Assembly (NCBI RefSeq): GCF_003416895.1
Contig: NZ_QVIO01000005.1
Span: 186,001-250,000 of the forward strand
From: Duganella sp. BJB476
GTDB lineage: Bacteria > Pseudomonadota > Gammaproteobacteria > Burkholderiales > Burkholderiaceae_D
Direction: 5' to 3'
DNA length: 64,000 nt
In this document: one piece after another, positions 31,351-39,485 of the stretch
Numbering within the stretch: the first letter of the stretch is position 1
Layout of the letters: every line of letters begins with the position of its first letter
Translations under genes and position numbers: made by a program
Notes under the pieces: model-generated
What the model saw: only the letters and a program-made list of their open reading frames with translations
Told to the model about the DNA's origin: nothing
Database searches by the model: none

Positions 31351-31956
31351 TTAAGGTTCGCGCAGAATATTGCGGAAAGTGAGGTTGATGCGCGGCCCCT
31401 TGGGTCCGCGTTCCTTGTTGATGCCATGCAGCCAGTGATGCTGCAAGCTGCCCGCCATCAGCAGCAGGCAGCCGTCGCCCAGCGCCAGCTTGACGGTCTT
31501 CGGCAGGGTCCGGTGCTTGAGGATAAAGGTGCGCGCCGCGCCGAAGCTGACCGAGGCGATGGCGGGATTCGGCCCCAGCGTCGGCTCGTTGTCGGCATGG
31601 AAGCCCATGCGGTCGCGTTCGTCGCGGTAGTAGTTCAGCAGCAGGCTGTTGAACTGGCGGCCGGTGGCCAGCTCCACTGCCTGTTTGATGTGCAGTTGCA
31701 AAGGGGTGAAGGGCAGCGGATGGAACAGCTTGCCGGAATATCGGTAGCGGGCGTCGCCATGCCAGGCGCTCAGGCGCGGCTGCATGTGCAGCTTGCCCCA
31801 GACCTGGATCTGTTCCTCGCGCCAGTCGGTTTCGTCGAGCAGGCGCTGCATGGCCTCGGCCGGCGCCAGGTCCAGCGCCAGCCGCTGCTGGAACCACAGT
31901 TCGCCATCCTCGATCGGGATGGGCGTCAAGTCGCCGTCGTCTGCAAATAAGTCCAT
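31351..31956 (-). CDS. alkB: AlkB-like alpha-ketoglutarate-dependent DNA/RNA repair dioxygenase
   Basis: Fe(II)/2-oxoglutarate dioxygenase that removes alkyl groups such as 1-methyladenine by oxidative demethylation. 201 aa, shaped like the ALKBH2/3-type subfamily rather than E. coli AlkB. The iron ligands are FHADNE (H-x-D) and the distal His in WLHGINK; the 2-oxoglutarate arginines are in RINLTFRNI. The nucleotide-recognition segment FNSLLLNYYRDERDRMGFH is typical. It ends in LREP. No adaptive-response gene is nearby; it stands divergent from the molybdopterin-domain gene with a 43-bp gap. Confidence 0.93.
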   Translation of the reverse strand: MDLFADDGDLTPIPIEDGELWFQQRLALDLAPAEAMQRLLDETDWREEQIQVWGKLHMQPRLSAWHGDARYRYSGKLFHPLPFTPLQLHIKQAVELATGRQFNSLLLNYYRDERDRMGFHADNEPTLGPNPAIASVSFGAARTFILKHRTLPKTVKLALGDGCLLLMAGSLQHHWLHGINKERGPKGPRINLTFRNILREP

Positions 31957-31999
31957 GCGCGGTATGATACCGGCACTACGTCAGACAGGAGAACCTCGT

Positions 32000-32587
32000 A
32001 TGCAAAAACGCCAGTTTCTGGGCCGCGCCGCCTTGGCCGGCATGGCCGCCGCCCTGCCCGTCTCGCAAGCCACCGCAGCTGCGGGCAACGCCGGACCGGC
32101 GCTGTTGACCGTGACCGGCGCCGTCGGCAAGGTCAACCGTGGCCGCTTCGATCCAGTGCGCGACCAGATGATGTTCAAGCAAAAACTCAGCTTCGACAAG
32201 GCGCATGCCTTCGACTTCGCCGCGCTGGCCGCGCTGCCGGCCATCACCATCCAGCCGACGCTGGAATACGACGGCAAGGTGCACACGCTGCGCGGCCCGC
32301 TGCTGCTGGACGTGATGAAGGCGGCCGGCGCATCGCTGGGCGATAGCGGCAAGCTGGTGTTGCGTGCGGTGGATGGTTATGCGGCCACGGTCACCGTGGC
32401 GCAGGCGCGCGCGCAGCGCTACATCGTCGCCACCCATCTGGATGGCGCCGCGATGGCGCTGGGCGGACTGGGTCCGCTATGGGCGATTTACGATGCCGAC
32501 AAGGTCCCGAAAATGGCGGCCAAACCGCTCGCAGAACGGTTCGGTTCCTGCCCGTGGGCCCTGTATCACATCGAGGTGCAGGCTTAG
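32000..32587 (+). CDS. Secreted molybdopterin-dependent oxidoreductase-fold protein
   Basis: Exported protein of 195 aa with a single sulfite-oxidase/YedY-like molybdopterin domain. ATG 32000 follows AGGAGAA. The N-terminus (MQKRQFLGRAALAGMAAALP) is a signal peptide with a twin-arginine-like start but only one Arg pair element (K-R-Q-F-L). Core pieces are LTVTGAVGKVNRG, FDFAALAALPAITIQ, LRGPLLLDVMKAAG, VVDGYAATV-like (VDGYAATVTV) and GGLGPLWAIYD. The cofactor-ligating cysteine of sulfite oxidases is not visible in the expected place; only one Cys (GSCPWALYH) remains. It may act without molybdenum. Partner unknown. Confidence 0.75.
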   Translation: MQKRQFLGRAALAGMAAALPVSQATAAAGNAGPALLTVTGAVGKVNRGRFDPVRDQMMFKQKLSFDKAHAFDFAALAALPAITIQPTLEYDGKVHTLRGPLLLDVMKAAGASLGDSGKLVLRAVDGYAATVTVAQARAQRYIVATHLDGAAMALGGLGPLWAIYDADKVPKMAAKPLAERFGSCPWALYHIEVQA

Positions 32588-32589
32588 GC

Positions 32590-32952
32590 TTAGGCGTACG
32601 CTTCGGCCAAAGTCATCACGCGCGGCGCGATGGTGATGCCGATGCCGCTGAACAGCGAAGTGATGGCGGCCATATTGGCTTCCATCTCTTCGGCTTTCCA
32701 GCCTTGGAACAAGTCGGTGCCGTCTTTCTGGAAGTGCAGGTCCAGCACCTTGCCGCGGTCCTTGTGGGTGTAGCCGCCGCTGTAGGTGTTCTTGAAACCC
32801 ATCGCCGCCAGTGCCGCCAGCACTTCGGCCGGAGGATTGTCCGGATCGGTGGCCATGAACACACCAAAAGTCTTGCCGGGTGGTTTAGCGGCGATATCTA
32901 CGTCGTAAATCCCTGGCGCTTTCGTGACGGTCGTACTCTTCAGAAATAACAT
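32590..32952 (-). CDS. Conserved hypothetical protein, 120 aa
   Basis: No family recognised with confidence. The protein is soluble, without signal peptide or transmembrane segment, and has alpha/beta composition: FGVFMATDPDNPPAEVLAAL, then a Gly/Tyr/Thr segment (NTYSGGYTHKD), then a helix (GWKAEEMEANMAAITSLFS). Coding is supported by strong third-position G/C bias and a position just 2 bp from the convergent neighbour. The size and fold resemble small single-domain alpha/beta proteins. Function not assigned. Confidence 0.7.
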   Translation of the reverse strand: MLFLKSTTVTKAPGIYDVDIAAKPPGKTFGVFMATDPDNPPAEVLAALAAMGFKNTYSGGYTHKDRGKVLDLHFQKDGTDLFQGWKAEEMEANMAAITSLFSGIGITIAPRVMTLAEAYA

Positions 32953-33121
32953 GTTCTTACCCCTATCCTATTGGTGCGCCGGCTTATTGCTAGATTCTTC
33001 AAGAAAACATTCTAAGAAACAAGCTTATTGCTAATTCCGAGGTTTGTCGACTAATCCCGCCACTTATTTGTCAATTCGTACCAATAAAACTGCAACGCTC
33101 GCTCACGGGAAAAGCATACAC

Positions 33122-33147
33122 CTACTTAAAATATAGTTGTTAAGTAG
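33122..33147. promoter_or_regulatory. Perfect 8-bp dyad in intergenic space
   Basis: CTACTTAA (33122-33129) and TTAAGTAG (33140-33147), separated by 10 bp, lie downstream of the DUF2520 gene. No T-run follows, so an operator-like site is as likely as a terminator. Confidence 0.3.
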
Positions 33148-33187
33148 TAATTTGCAAGGAGATAAGAGGCGTAGCCGTCACGGCGGG

Positions 33188-34012
33188 CTATTTCTGCCGT
33201 TTTCGCTGCGCCAGATCGACGGTGGGCGCCACCAGCGCCCGGTAAAGTTCGCCGGTTGATCTGTCCCACTGGTCGACCGCCCGTTGTTGGCGATCCACAG
33301 TGACCATGTCGCCGCGCGCGATCGGGCCGCTGAGCGCGGCGGCCGCGCCGAGCCGGAACACATTGGCCATCGACTCGGTCGCGAGCGGCTGCGCCATCTG
33401 GCGCGCCACCTCCTCGGGGATGCCGGCCGCCATGTAAGCGCGCAAGGCGGCGTCCAGCACCGTCACCAGGTAGTTGCTGGCGAAGACGGCGGCGGCGTGA
33501 TACACGGTCTTCGCCGAGGCATCGATCGGCACCGGCTGCGCGCCGATCGCCTGCAAGGCCGGCGTCAGCACGGCCAGCGCGACGGCGTCGCCCTCGATGC
33601 CGCAGTAGGTGCCCGGAAATTGGGCAGCCACCGCTTCCGGATCGGCAAAGCTGCGGATCGGATGGACGCTGGCGACCAGCGCGCCCGCATCGCGCGCGGC
33701 CTGCAACTGGCCGGACGCCAGCGCGCCGCTGCAATGGAATACGATGCTGCCTTGCAGCGGCACCGCCAGCGCCAGCGCGGCGCAGGCGCTGGCGATCTGG
33801 TCATCGCCCACGGCCAGCACATGGATGTCGGCCGGCAGCAATTGATCGTAACGCTGCACCGGCGCGCCGCTGCCGATGAAATCCACGCCAGCCTGCGCCG
33901 ACGCGGCGGAGCGCGTCAGCACCTGCCGCACCTGGAAGCCACCCTGTGCAGCCAGCAAACGTCCCAGCACGCGGCCGACATGGCCGGCGCCGATCAGGTT
34001 GAAGGTCGCCAT
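33188..34012 (-). CDS. Rossmann-like/DUF2520 NAD(P)-binding protein
   Basis: Two-domain protein of 274 aa resembling pyrroline-5-carboxylate reductase/F420 reductase folds. The dinucleotide-binding start is FNLIGAGHVGRVLGRLLAAQ (G-x-G-x-x-G); the Rossmann domain covers ~1-120, with IHVLAVGDDQIASACAALA and SIVFHCSGALAS. The C-terminal helical DUF2520 domain has VASVHPIRSFADPE and KTVYHAAAVFASNYLVTVLD. Reaction unknown. Translationally coupled to the DUF924 gene ahead of it (1-base overlap, TGATG), and third in the minus-strand set with MgtC and DUF924. Confidence 0.9.
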   Translation of the reverse strand: MATFNLIGAGHVGRVLGRLLAAQGGFQVRQVLTRSAASAQAGVDFIGSGAPVQRYDQLLPADIHVLAVGDDQIASACAALALAVPLQGSIVFHCSGALASGQLQAARDAGALVASVHPIRSFADPEAVAAQFPGTYCGIEGDAVALAVLTPALQAIGAQPVPIDASAKTVYHAAAVFASNYLVTVLDAALRAYMAAGIPEEVARQMAQPLATESMANVFRLGAAAALSGPIARGDMVTVDRQQRAVDQWDRSTGELYRALVAPTVDLAQRKRQK

Positions 34013-34629
34013 CAGAAACCGGACCCCGGCTGCTGCAAAAACTCCCGTTCTTCCGGCGTCGACGCGCGGCCAAGGATGGCGTTACGGTGCGGGAAGCGGC
34101 CGAAGCGGCGTATCACCTCGCGATGGCGATGAGCGAAATCGAGCATGCCGGCGATGGCCTGGCTGGTGGCCGGCGGCGTCGTGTCGCGTCCGGCGTCCGC
34201 CATGCGGGTGTACAGGGCCACGGCCTGCTCCTGCATCGCCATGTCCTCCGCGTGCTCGAACGGCAGGTAAACAAAAGCGCGTTGCAGGGGCGGCAGCGCC
34301 AGGTCCTGCTCCGTCTCGACCATATTGCGCGCCGCCTGCAAGGCTTGCGGGTCGCCGCCAAAGGCCAGCGGCGTGCCGCGGTGGACGTTGCGGCAGAACT
34401 GGTCCAGCACCAGGATGCGCGCCAGCGCGGACTGCGGACCTTCCGCATCCCACGCATGCAACCCGCCGGCCAGCGCCTGCTCGATCAGCGTGCCAAAACG
34501 GCTGGCGATCTCACGGTCGAAATCGTCGTTCTTCTGGAACCACTCGCGCCGCGTCGCGTCGGCGGCCTGCCCTGCGGTGGGCTGGAACCAGAAATCGAAT
34601 ACTGCCCTGGCTTGTTCGTTCATGCTCAT
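34012..34629 (-). CDS. DUF924 family protein
   Basis: Conserved cytoplasmic protein of 205 aa with a TPR-like helical fold. Family motifs: VFDFWFQPTAG, WFQKNDDFDREIASRFG, ARILVLDQFCRNVHRGTPLA, VYLPFEHAEDMAMQEQAVAL and GRFPHRNAILGRAST. ATG 34629 is chosen; earlier codons in the frame read the opposite end of the MgtC gene. Function unknown. Linked by a 1-base overlap to the DUF2520 gene and 1 bp behind mgtC, so likely one transcript. Confidence 0.92.
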   Translation of the reverse strand: MSMNEQARAVFDFWFQPTAGQAADATRREWFQKNDDFDREIASRFGTLIEQALAGGLHAWDAEGPQSALARILVLDQFCRNVHRGTPLAFGGDPQALQAARNMVETEQDLALPPLQRAFVYLPFEHAEDMAMQEQAVALYTRMADAGRDTTPPATSQAIAGMLDFAHRHREVIRRFGRFPHRNAILGRASTPEEREFLQQPGSGF

Positions 34630-34630
34630 G

Positions 34631-35377
34631 TTAGTTGCGTGCGTGCGAGAGTTGGAAGCTGTGGATGCCGTCGAATTGCGCCAGCTCAGCCGACAGCACC
34701 GACATCGGCGCACCGCTACGCTTGCTCAGCGCGATGGCGACGAAGCGCCATTCCTGCATGCCGCCGTCGCTGCCTATCATCAGCGAGCCGCCGGCGATTT
34801 CATAGCCGCGTTGCAGCGCCATCTGCCGCAGCGCCGGTTCCTGCGGCAGATAACCGGCCTTGAAGCGCATGGTGATCGCGATCGCATGCCGCGACGGCAA
34901 CCAGGCCTCGACCCTGGTCAGCAGGATCATCGCGCCGGCGCACAGCACCGCCAGCCCCATCGCGCCCAGGTAGAAGCCGATGCCGACCATCACGCCGATC
35001 ACCGAGGAGGCCCAGATCGAGGCCGCCGTCGTCAGGCCGCTGATATTAAAGCCTTCGCGCATGATGACGCCGGCCCCGAGGAAGCCAATGCCGGTGACGA
35101 TGCCCTGCACGATGCGGGTCGGGTCGGAGGTCAGGATGGTGTGACCGGCATGGCCGCCAAACCACTCGCCGGGATAGCCGCCGATCACGGTCAGCGCGGC
35201 GGACGCCATGCATACCAGCCCGTAAGTGCGCATGCCGGCGGCGCGGCCGTGATACGAGCGCTCGTAGCCGACCATCAGGCCTAGCAGCAGAGCGCCGACC
35301 AGATTCAGCAAAATTACGCCGTTGGTGGCGATTTCATGGGCGGACCAGTAAGCAAACAGGAACTCGATCGGTGGCAT
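34631..35377 (-). CDS. MgtC/SapB family membrane protein
   Basis: Inner-membrane protein of 248 aa with five N-terminal transmembrane helices and a C-terminal cytoplasmic ACT-like domain (~165-248). Signature: LVGALLLGLMVGYERSYHGR, AAGMRTYGLV, GIVTGIGFLGAGVIMREG and GLTTAASIWASSVIGVMVGI. MgtC proteins modulate F-type ATPase and Mg2+ starvation or intramacrophage survival in pathogens; in an environmental bacterium an acid or Mg2+ stress role is more likely. First in the transcript with DUF924 and DUF2520. Confidence 0.92.
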   Translation of the reverse strand: MPPIEFLFAYWSAHEIATNGVILLNLVGALLLGLMVGYERSYHGRAAGMRTYGLVCMASAALTVIGGYPGEWFGGHAGHTILTSDPTRIVQGIVTGIGFLGAGVIMREGFNISGLTTAASIWASSVIGVMVGIGFYLGAMGLAVLCAGAMILLTRVEAWLPSRHAIAITMRFKAGYLPQEPALRQMALQRGYEIAGGSLMIGSDGGMQEWRFVAIALSKRSGAPMSVLSAELAQFDGIHSFQLSHARN

Positions 35378-35401
35378 GCGTGGTCTCTTTCAGCGGTGGC
35401 G

Positions 35402-35659
35402 CTATGGTGTTTTTTTAACGAGCTGTTTTTCGAATGCGACATCAAGCTTGCTCACGCGCCGCGGCGGCCCCGGCGAAATGCCGTTGACGAAGGCAACGAA
35501 ATCGTCGAGCTCCAGCGGCGCACACAGCGGCGGCTGGCCGGGGCCTTCGGTCAGGAAGAAATGGCCGCTGCCGGTGCGCGACATCGAATACTTGGCATTT
35601 CCACTACGAACCTTGAGACGGTCGACGGCCGTCGTGGCCCGGGTTGCGCGGCCGCTCAT
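35402..35659 (-). CDS. Small conserved protein coupled to aminopeptidase P
   Basis: Protein of 85 aa whose ATG (35659) overlaps the pepP-like stop by ATGA, so it is translated with it. Basic N-terminus (MSGRATRATTAVDRLKVRSG), then NAKYSMSRTGSGHFFLTEGP, then an acidic helix (LELDDFVAFVNGIS) and a basic end. Longer frames through 35812 lie over the neighbour in another frame. No family recognised. The arrangement supports a real gene. Confidence 0.7.
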   Translation of the reverse strand: MSGRATRATTAVDRLKVRSGNAKYSMSRTGSGHFFLTEGPGQPPLCAPLELDDFVAFVNGISPGPPRRVSKLDVAFEKQLVKKTP

Positions 35660-37470
35660 AGCGCCTCCGTGCGGGTTTCCAGCCAGGCCAGCGCGGCGCC
35701 CGACAGCAGCGGACGCAAACGCTGGCGCACCGTGGCGTGATAGTCGTTCAGCCAACGTTTCTCGTCGTCGCGCAGCAGCGAGGGCTCGATGCAGCGCGTG
35801 TCGATCGGGCACAGGGTCAGCGTCTCGAAATCGAGGAACTCGCCGAACTCGGTCTGGCCTGCGGGACGATTCAGCACCAGGTTTTCAATCCGGATGCCCC
35901 ACTTGCCGGGGCGGTACAAGCCCGGTTCTATCGATGTAATCATGCCTGGTTCCATGGCGGTGTGCGGCTCCGGCATCGCCGATTGCGAAATCGACTGCGG
36001 GCCTTCGTGCACGTTGAGGAAGTAGCCGACGCCGTGGCCGGTGCCGTGGCCAAAGTCCATGCCTTCGGCCCACAGCGGCGCGCGGGCGATGGCGTCGAGC
36101 ATCGGCGATCTGGTCCCGCGCGGGAAGCGCGCCGAAGACAGGGCGATCACGCCCTTGAGCACCAGCGTGAAATCGCGTCTGTGTTCGCCCGTGATGGCGC
36201 CGACGCCCACCACGCGGGTGATGTCGGTGGTGCCGCCCACATACTGGCCGCCGGAGTCGATCAGCAGCAGGCCGTCGCCTTCGATGACGGAGTGCTGGGC
36301 TTCGGTGGCGCGGTAATGCATGATCGCGCCGTTGGAGCGGAAGCCGGCGATGGTGGAGAAGCTGGGGCTGACGAAGCCCGGACGGCGCGCGCGCGCGGCC
36401 GTGATTTCACGGTCGATGGCCAGTTCGGTCAGCGGCGGGCGTTGCGGATCGGCCAGCGTCTGCTCCAGCCAGGTGAAGAATTCGCACAGGGCGGCGCCGT
36501 CCTGCTCCATCGTGGCGCGCACGTGCGCCGCATCGGCCTCGCTTTTCTTCGATTTGGCGAAGGTGGTCGGGTTAATCGCCTCGATCACCTGGACCGTGGC
36601 CGGTATCCACTGGCGCGTGCCGTAGGTGAGGCGGCGCGGATCGATCAGCAAGGTGCTGTCGGCCGGCAGCGTGGCCAACGCGACGGCGGCCGTTTCATAT
36701 GGCGCAACGTCGACGCCGTCCTCCGCCAGTGTGAGGTGCAACGCCGGCGATATCTTGCCGTCGGCGACGAACAGCGTGGCCCGGGTCGGGCCGATCAGCG
36801 CGTGGGACAGGAAAATCGGGTTGTAATTGACGTCGGCGCCGCGCAGGTTGAACAGGTAGGCGATATCGTCCAGCGTCGAGATCAGGTGGCGTTGCGCGCC
36901 CAGTTGCTGCATCGTTGTGCGCAAATTGGCAAGTTTTTCGGCGCGGGTCTGGGATGCGAATGGCGGCAGATGCTCGTACACCGGCGTGGCCGGCAACGCC
37001 GGGCGGCCGCTCCAGACCTGATCCAGCAGATCGAGATCGGTGCGCAATGTGATGTTTTTCGCTTGCAACGCGGTTTCCAGCAGCCGGGCGATGGACAGGC
37101 CAAGCACCGCGCCGTCGACCGCAGCCGTCTGGCCGGGCGTCAGGGTCGCGGCCAGCCAGTCGACATATTGCACGCTGGCGCCGGAGGTCAGTTTCATTAG
37201 CGCAATACCGGTGCTGGCCAGTTGCTGCTCGGCCTGGGTCCAATAGCGGGCGTCGGTCCAGATGCCGGCAAATTCCGGCGTGATGATGAAGGTGCCGACC
37301 GAGCCGGTGAATCCGGACAGCCACTCGCGGCCCTGCCAGCGGGCCGGCAGGTATTCGGACAAATGGGGATCGGCGGACGGCACGATCAGCGCGTCGATCT
37401 GCTGTTGGCGCATCGCCGCGCGCAACAGCGCCAGGCGCTCGGCAACGTGGGAAGTTTCTGGAATATGCAT
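35656..37470 (-). CDS. Aminopeptidase P family protein (three-domain Xaa-Pro aminopeptidase)
   Basis: Cytoplasmic metallopeptidase that removes an N-terminal residue preceding proline. ATG 37470 is chosen (604 aa, the usual length of eukaryotic-type APP1 enzymes); upstream codons look non-coding. Two creatinase-like N-terminal domains (~1-310) are followed by the pita-bread catalytic domain. Metal ligands: LLIDSGGQYVGGTTDITR (two Asp), GHGVGYFLNVHEGP (His), TSIEPGLY (Glu) and IRIENLVL (Glu). The C-terminal segment WLNDYHATVRQRLRPLL fits family ends. Translationally coupled to an 85-aa partner. Confidence 0.95.
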   Translation of the reverse strand: MHIPETSHVAERLALLRAAMRQQQIDALIVPSADPHLSEYLPARWQGREWLSGFTGSVGTFIITPEFAGIWTDARYWTQAEQQLASTGIALMKLTSGASVQYVDWLAATLTPGQTAAVDGAVLGLSIARLLETALQAKNITLRTDLDLLDQVWSGRPALPATPVYEHLPPFASQTRAEKLANLRTTMQQLGAQRHLISTLDDIAYLFNLRGADVNYNPIFLSHALIGPTRATLFVADGKISPALHLTLAEDGVDVAPYETAAVALATLPADSTLLIDPRRLTYGTRQWIPATVQVIEAINPTTFAKSKKSEADAAHVRATMEQDGAALCEFFTWLEQTLADPQRPPLTELAIDREITAARARRPGFVSPSFSTIAGFRSNGAIMHYRATEAQHSVIEGDGLLLIDSGGQYVGGTTDITRVVGVGAITGEHRRDFTLVLKGVIALSSARFPRGTRSPMLDAIARAPLWAEGMDFGHGTGHGVGYFLNVHEGPQSISQSAMPEPHTAMEPGMITSIEPGLYRPGKWGIRIENLVLNRPAGQTEFGEFLDFETLTLCPIDTRCIEPSLLRDDEKRWLNDYHATVRQRLRPLLSGAALAWLETRTEAL

Positions 37471-37639
37471 GGGATGAGTCGATTTCCGGTGCGCCGCCGA
37501 TGCGGCATAGCTTGTCGCTATGATACCGCGATTGCCTGGGGCACAGGCCTTGAACATTGATCTGCCATCAGATGGGCGCCAAGGCAAAATGCTTTAATCG
37601 CTCAGCTTGTTCCGCAATGCGTCGAAAGCTATAGTGATC

Positions 37640-37669
37640 ATGATCGTCTCGTTCCAGCACAAAGATTGA
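37640..37669 (+). pseudogene. higB: Relic of the higB toxin gene (first nine codons)
   Basis: ATG at 37640 reads MIVSFQHKD and then TGA. HigB toxins begin M-I-x-S-F-x-H-K-x-L, so this is the start of a higB gene with its body removed. It sits directly before an intact higA, in the toxin's normal place, behind a TATAGT -10-like box (37630-37635). A chance match of eight start residues in the right location is unlikely. Confidence 0.7.
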
Positions 37670-37674
37670 TTGAT

Positions 37675-37929
37675 ATGCACAATCCTCTTCATCCTGGCGA
37701 ATTCATCCTGGAAGTGTATTTGCGTCCGCAGAAAATCAGCGGCCGCCGTTGCGCCGCCAAATTAGGTGTCGCGCCGTCAACCTTAAACCGCATTTTAAGC
37801 GGCCGTGGAAGAGTGACGGCCTCAATGGCACAGCGCCTGGCATCTGCTCTGGGAAGCTCACCGGAAAGTTGGCTTGCCATGCAGGAAATGCATGATCGCT
37901 GGCTAGAAAAACAGCGCAACGCAGCATAG
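37675..37929 (+). CDS. higA: HigA-type antitoxin (Xre family), orphaned
   Basis: Antitoxin and autorepressor of the HigBA toxin-antitoxin type, 84 aa. ATG 37675 is chosen over the in-frame TTG 37666, giving the canonical HPGEFILEVYLRP start. Xre helix-turn-helix at ~20-60: RRCAAKLGVAPSTLNRILSG, then VTASMAQRLASALGSSPESW. The C-terminal LAMQEMHDRWLEKQ is also typical. The toxin gene is lost except for nine codons, so no partner RNase is encoded here. It may still bind the old promoter, or act as an anti-addiction module against invading HigB. Confidence 0.9.
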   Translation: MHNPLHPGEFILEVYLRPQKISGRRCAAKLGVAPSTLNRILSGRGRVTASMAQRLASALGSSPESWLAMQEMHDRWLEKQRNAA

Positions 37930-38190
37930 CGGTTAACTTTTCGACCAGAAAGTCGAATAACAGTTCGAACTACCCTGCCACGTCGCCGATCAATTAATGA
38001 AGCAACATTATCTATGGCTGCAACTAAGCCGGAGTAAATCACGCCTTGGCAGCACTTAATCAACAGTTCGGTTCCCTGGCATTATCGGTAACGGACACTG
38101 AGAATACCAAGTAATCTCAAAATACTCAGTGATCAACCTCCTTGTGAATAACACGGATACTTGCGCATTGAGTAATTACTTTCAACGTGG
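37930..38190. other. Intergenic stretch without recognised features
   Basis: About 260 bp between higA and the SDR pseudogene. AT content is higher than in the surroundings. No open frame, dyad or repeat that I could interpret. Possibly decayed sequence, together with the pseudogene that follows. Confidence 0.6.
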
Positions 38191-38551
38191 GACGAAGATT
38201 GGCAACGCATGTGGTTCGAAGAGAATGCATCCGTTGACATTGGTGCCATCCCGTTGGAAATAAATGTTATCCGACCGTGGCTGCGGAGCACGGTTTGGCG
38301 GAATCAAGCTACCACACCAGATTGAAACGGAAAGCTTGAAGGACTTAATCTCTTCCGTCAATCCGGAATTTTCTTATCCCGAAACTGATCACAAGTCTAA
38401 GTCCGAGAATAGACCATCATCGCTTATTTACCGTCTGGCTAAACCCCATGAAGTTCCCAATGTCGTGACGTTCGTGGCCAGCGATCGCGCCGCGGTGATT
38501 AACGACGGCGCCATCCGTGTCGAAGGCAGAACGGTGCCAACCGTCGCCTGA
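38191..38551 (+). pseudogene. Remnant of a short-chain dehydrogenase/reductase gene
   Basis: The C-terminal end is readable in one frame: NRPSSLIYRLAKPHEVPNVV, then TFVASDRAAVINDGAIRVEG, which is the usual SDR C-terminus. Upstream, PLEINVIRP (38246 region, another frame) resembles the segment after the YxxxK motif, so at least one frameshift separates the parts. The Rossmann N-terminus and catalytic Ser/Tyr/Lys region are gone. Boundaries are approximate. Confidence 0.65.
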
Positions 38552-38653
38552 CGACCGACAAAAGCTGGAATCTGGCGCAAACACGCCAAAAACTAGCATG
38601 ATTTAAGGGTAAAACTTCCCTGATCGGCGATTCATAGCTAGGGGAAGTGGTGC

Positions 38654-39343
38654 TCAGGCCTCGTAGCGGCGCAGGCCTTCGAGATCAAGTATGCGGATGC
38701 CGCCATAATCAAGACTTAATAAGCCTTGTTTCTCAAGCAGCTGCAATGCCTGATTGGCGCGCTGGCGCGAAGCGCCGGATAGCAGGCCCAACTCCTCCTG
38801 CGATATCTGCACCAGTTTCTCCAGTCCCGGATAAAGATGGGAATTGAACATGGAAACCAGACAGCGCGCCACGCGGGTATCGGGATTTAATAAGCGGTCA
38901 TTTTCCACCATGCCGATAAACTGCCCCAGCCGCTCATTCAGCTGCATCAATAAAAACCGCGTGAATGGCAAACTGGTATCCAGCAACCAGTGAAAAGTGG
39001 ACATCGGCATGCGGGCGATACGGCTATCGCGCAATGTCATCGCATCGTATTTCAGTATTTCCCGCTTTAATATCGAACCCTCGCCAAACCAGCCACCGGG
39101 CGGTACGCCGGTAAATGACACGCTTTTACCGGCAGCCGAGAAATTAGTCATCTTGACCATGCCCTCCATAATCCCCAGCCAATGCTCGACCATTTCCCCC
39201 TTGCGGCAAACATAACCGCCCTTCGGAACAAAAGTTTCAAAGGTCTCAGCCTCCACGCGCGCCATTTGTTCCGGCGTCAGACCCTGGGCCCAGATCGCCG
39301 TGCGCAATGATTCCTTGAGAGTAATTTGATGTCGATTAGGCAT
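38654..39343 (-). CDS. Crp/Fnr family transcriptional regulator
   Basis: Transcription factor of 229 aa with an N-terminal cyclic-nucleotide-binding-like beta-roll (~20-140: PKGGYVCRKGEMVEHWLGIM, GGWFGEGSILKR) and a C-terminal winged helix (VQISQEELGLLSGASRQRAN). It lacks the FNR cysteine cluster, so oxygen sensing by an Fe-S centre is unlikely. The start ATG (39343) has no clear ribosome-binding site because a perfect dyad, TATTGC-AAC-GCAATA, lies directly before it; leaderless or autoregulated translation is possible. Divergent from the acyl-CoA ligase/ABC operon, which is a candidate target. Confidence 0.92.
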   Translation of the reverse strand: MPNRHQITLKESLRTAIWAQGLTPEQMARVEAETFETFVPKGGYVCRKGEMVEHWLGIMEGMVKMTNFSAAGKSVSFTGVPPGGWFGEGSILKREILKYDAMTLRDSRIARMPMSTFHWLLDTSLPFTRFLLMQLNERLGQFIGMVENDRLLNPDTRVARCLVSMFNSHLYPGLEKLVQISQEELGLLSGASRQRANQALQLLEKQGLLSLDYGGIRILDLEGLRRYEA

Positions 39344-39358
39344 TATTGCAACGCAATA
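39344..39358. promoter_or_regulatory. Perfect 6-bp dyad abutting the Crp/Fnr gene start
   Basis: TATTGC, 3-bp spacer, GCAATA. It sits exactly where a ribosome-binding site should be for the minus-strand gene, so it may be an autoregulatory site. Confidence 0.35.
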
Positions 39359-39485
39359 TGGAAAGTTCGGTCAAATGTCGCCGAAAAGACAACCTGACTC
39401 TCGGCGGCAGGCTAATATCATCACATAAAAAGGCTGCCGTATCAGAAGTTTAACAAGTACGAGCAAACAGCAACAGGAGACACTG

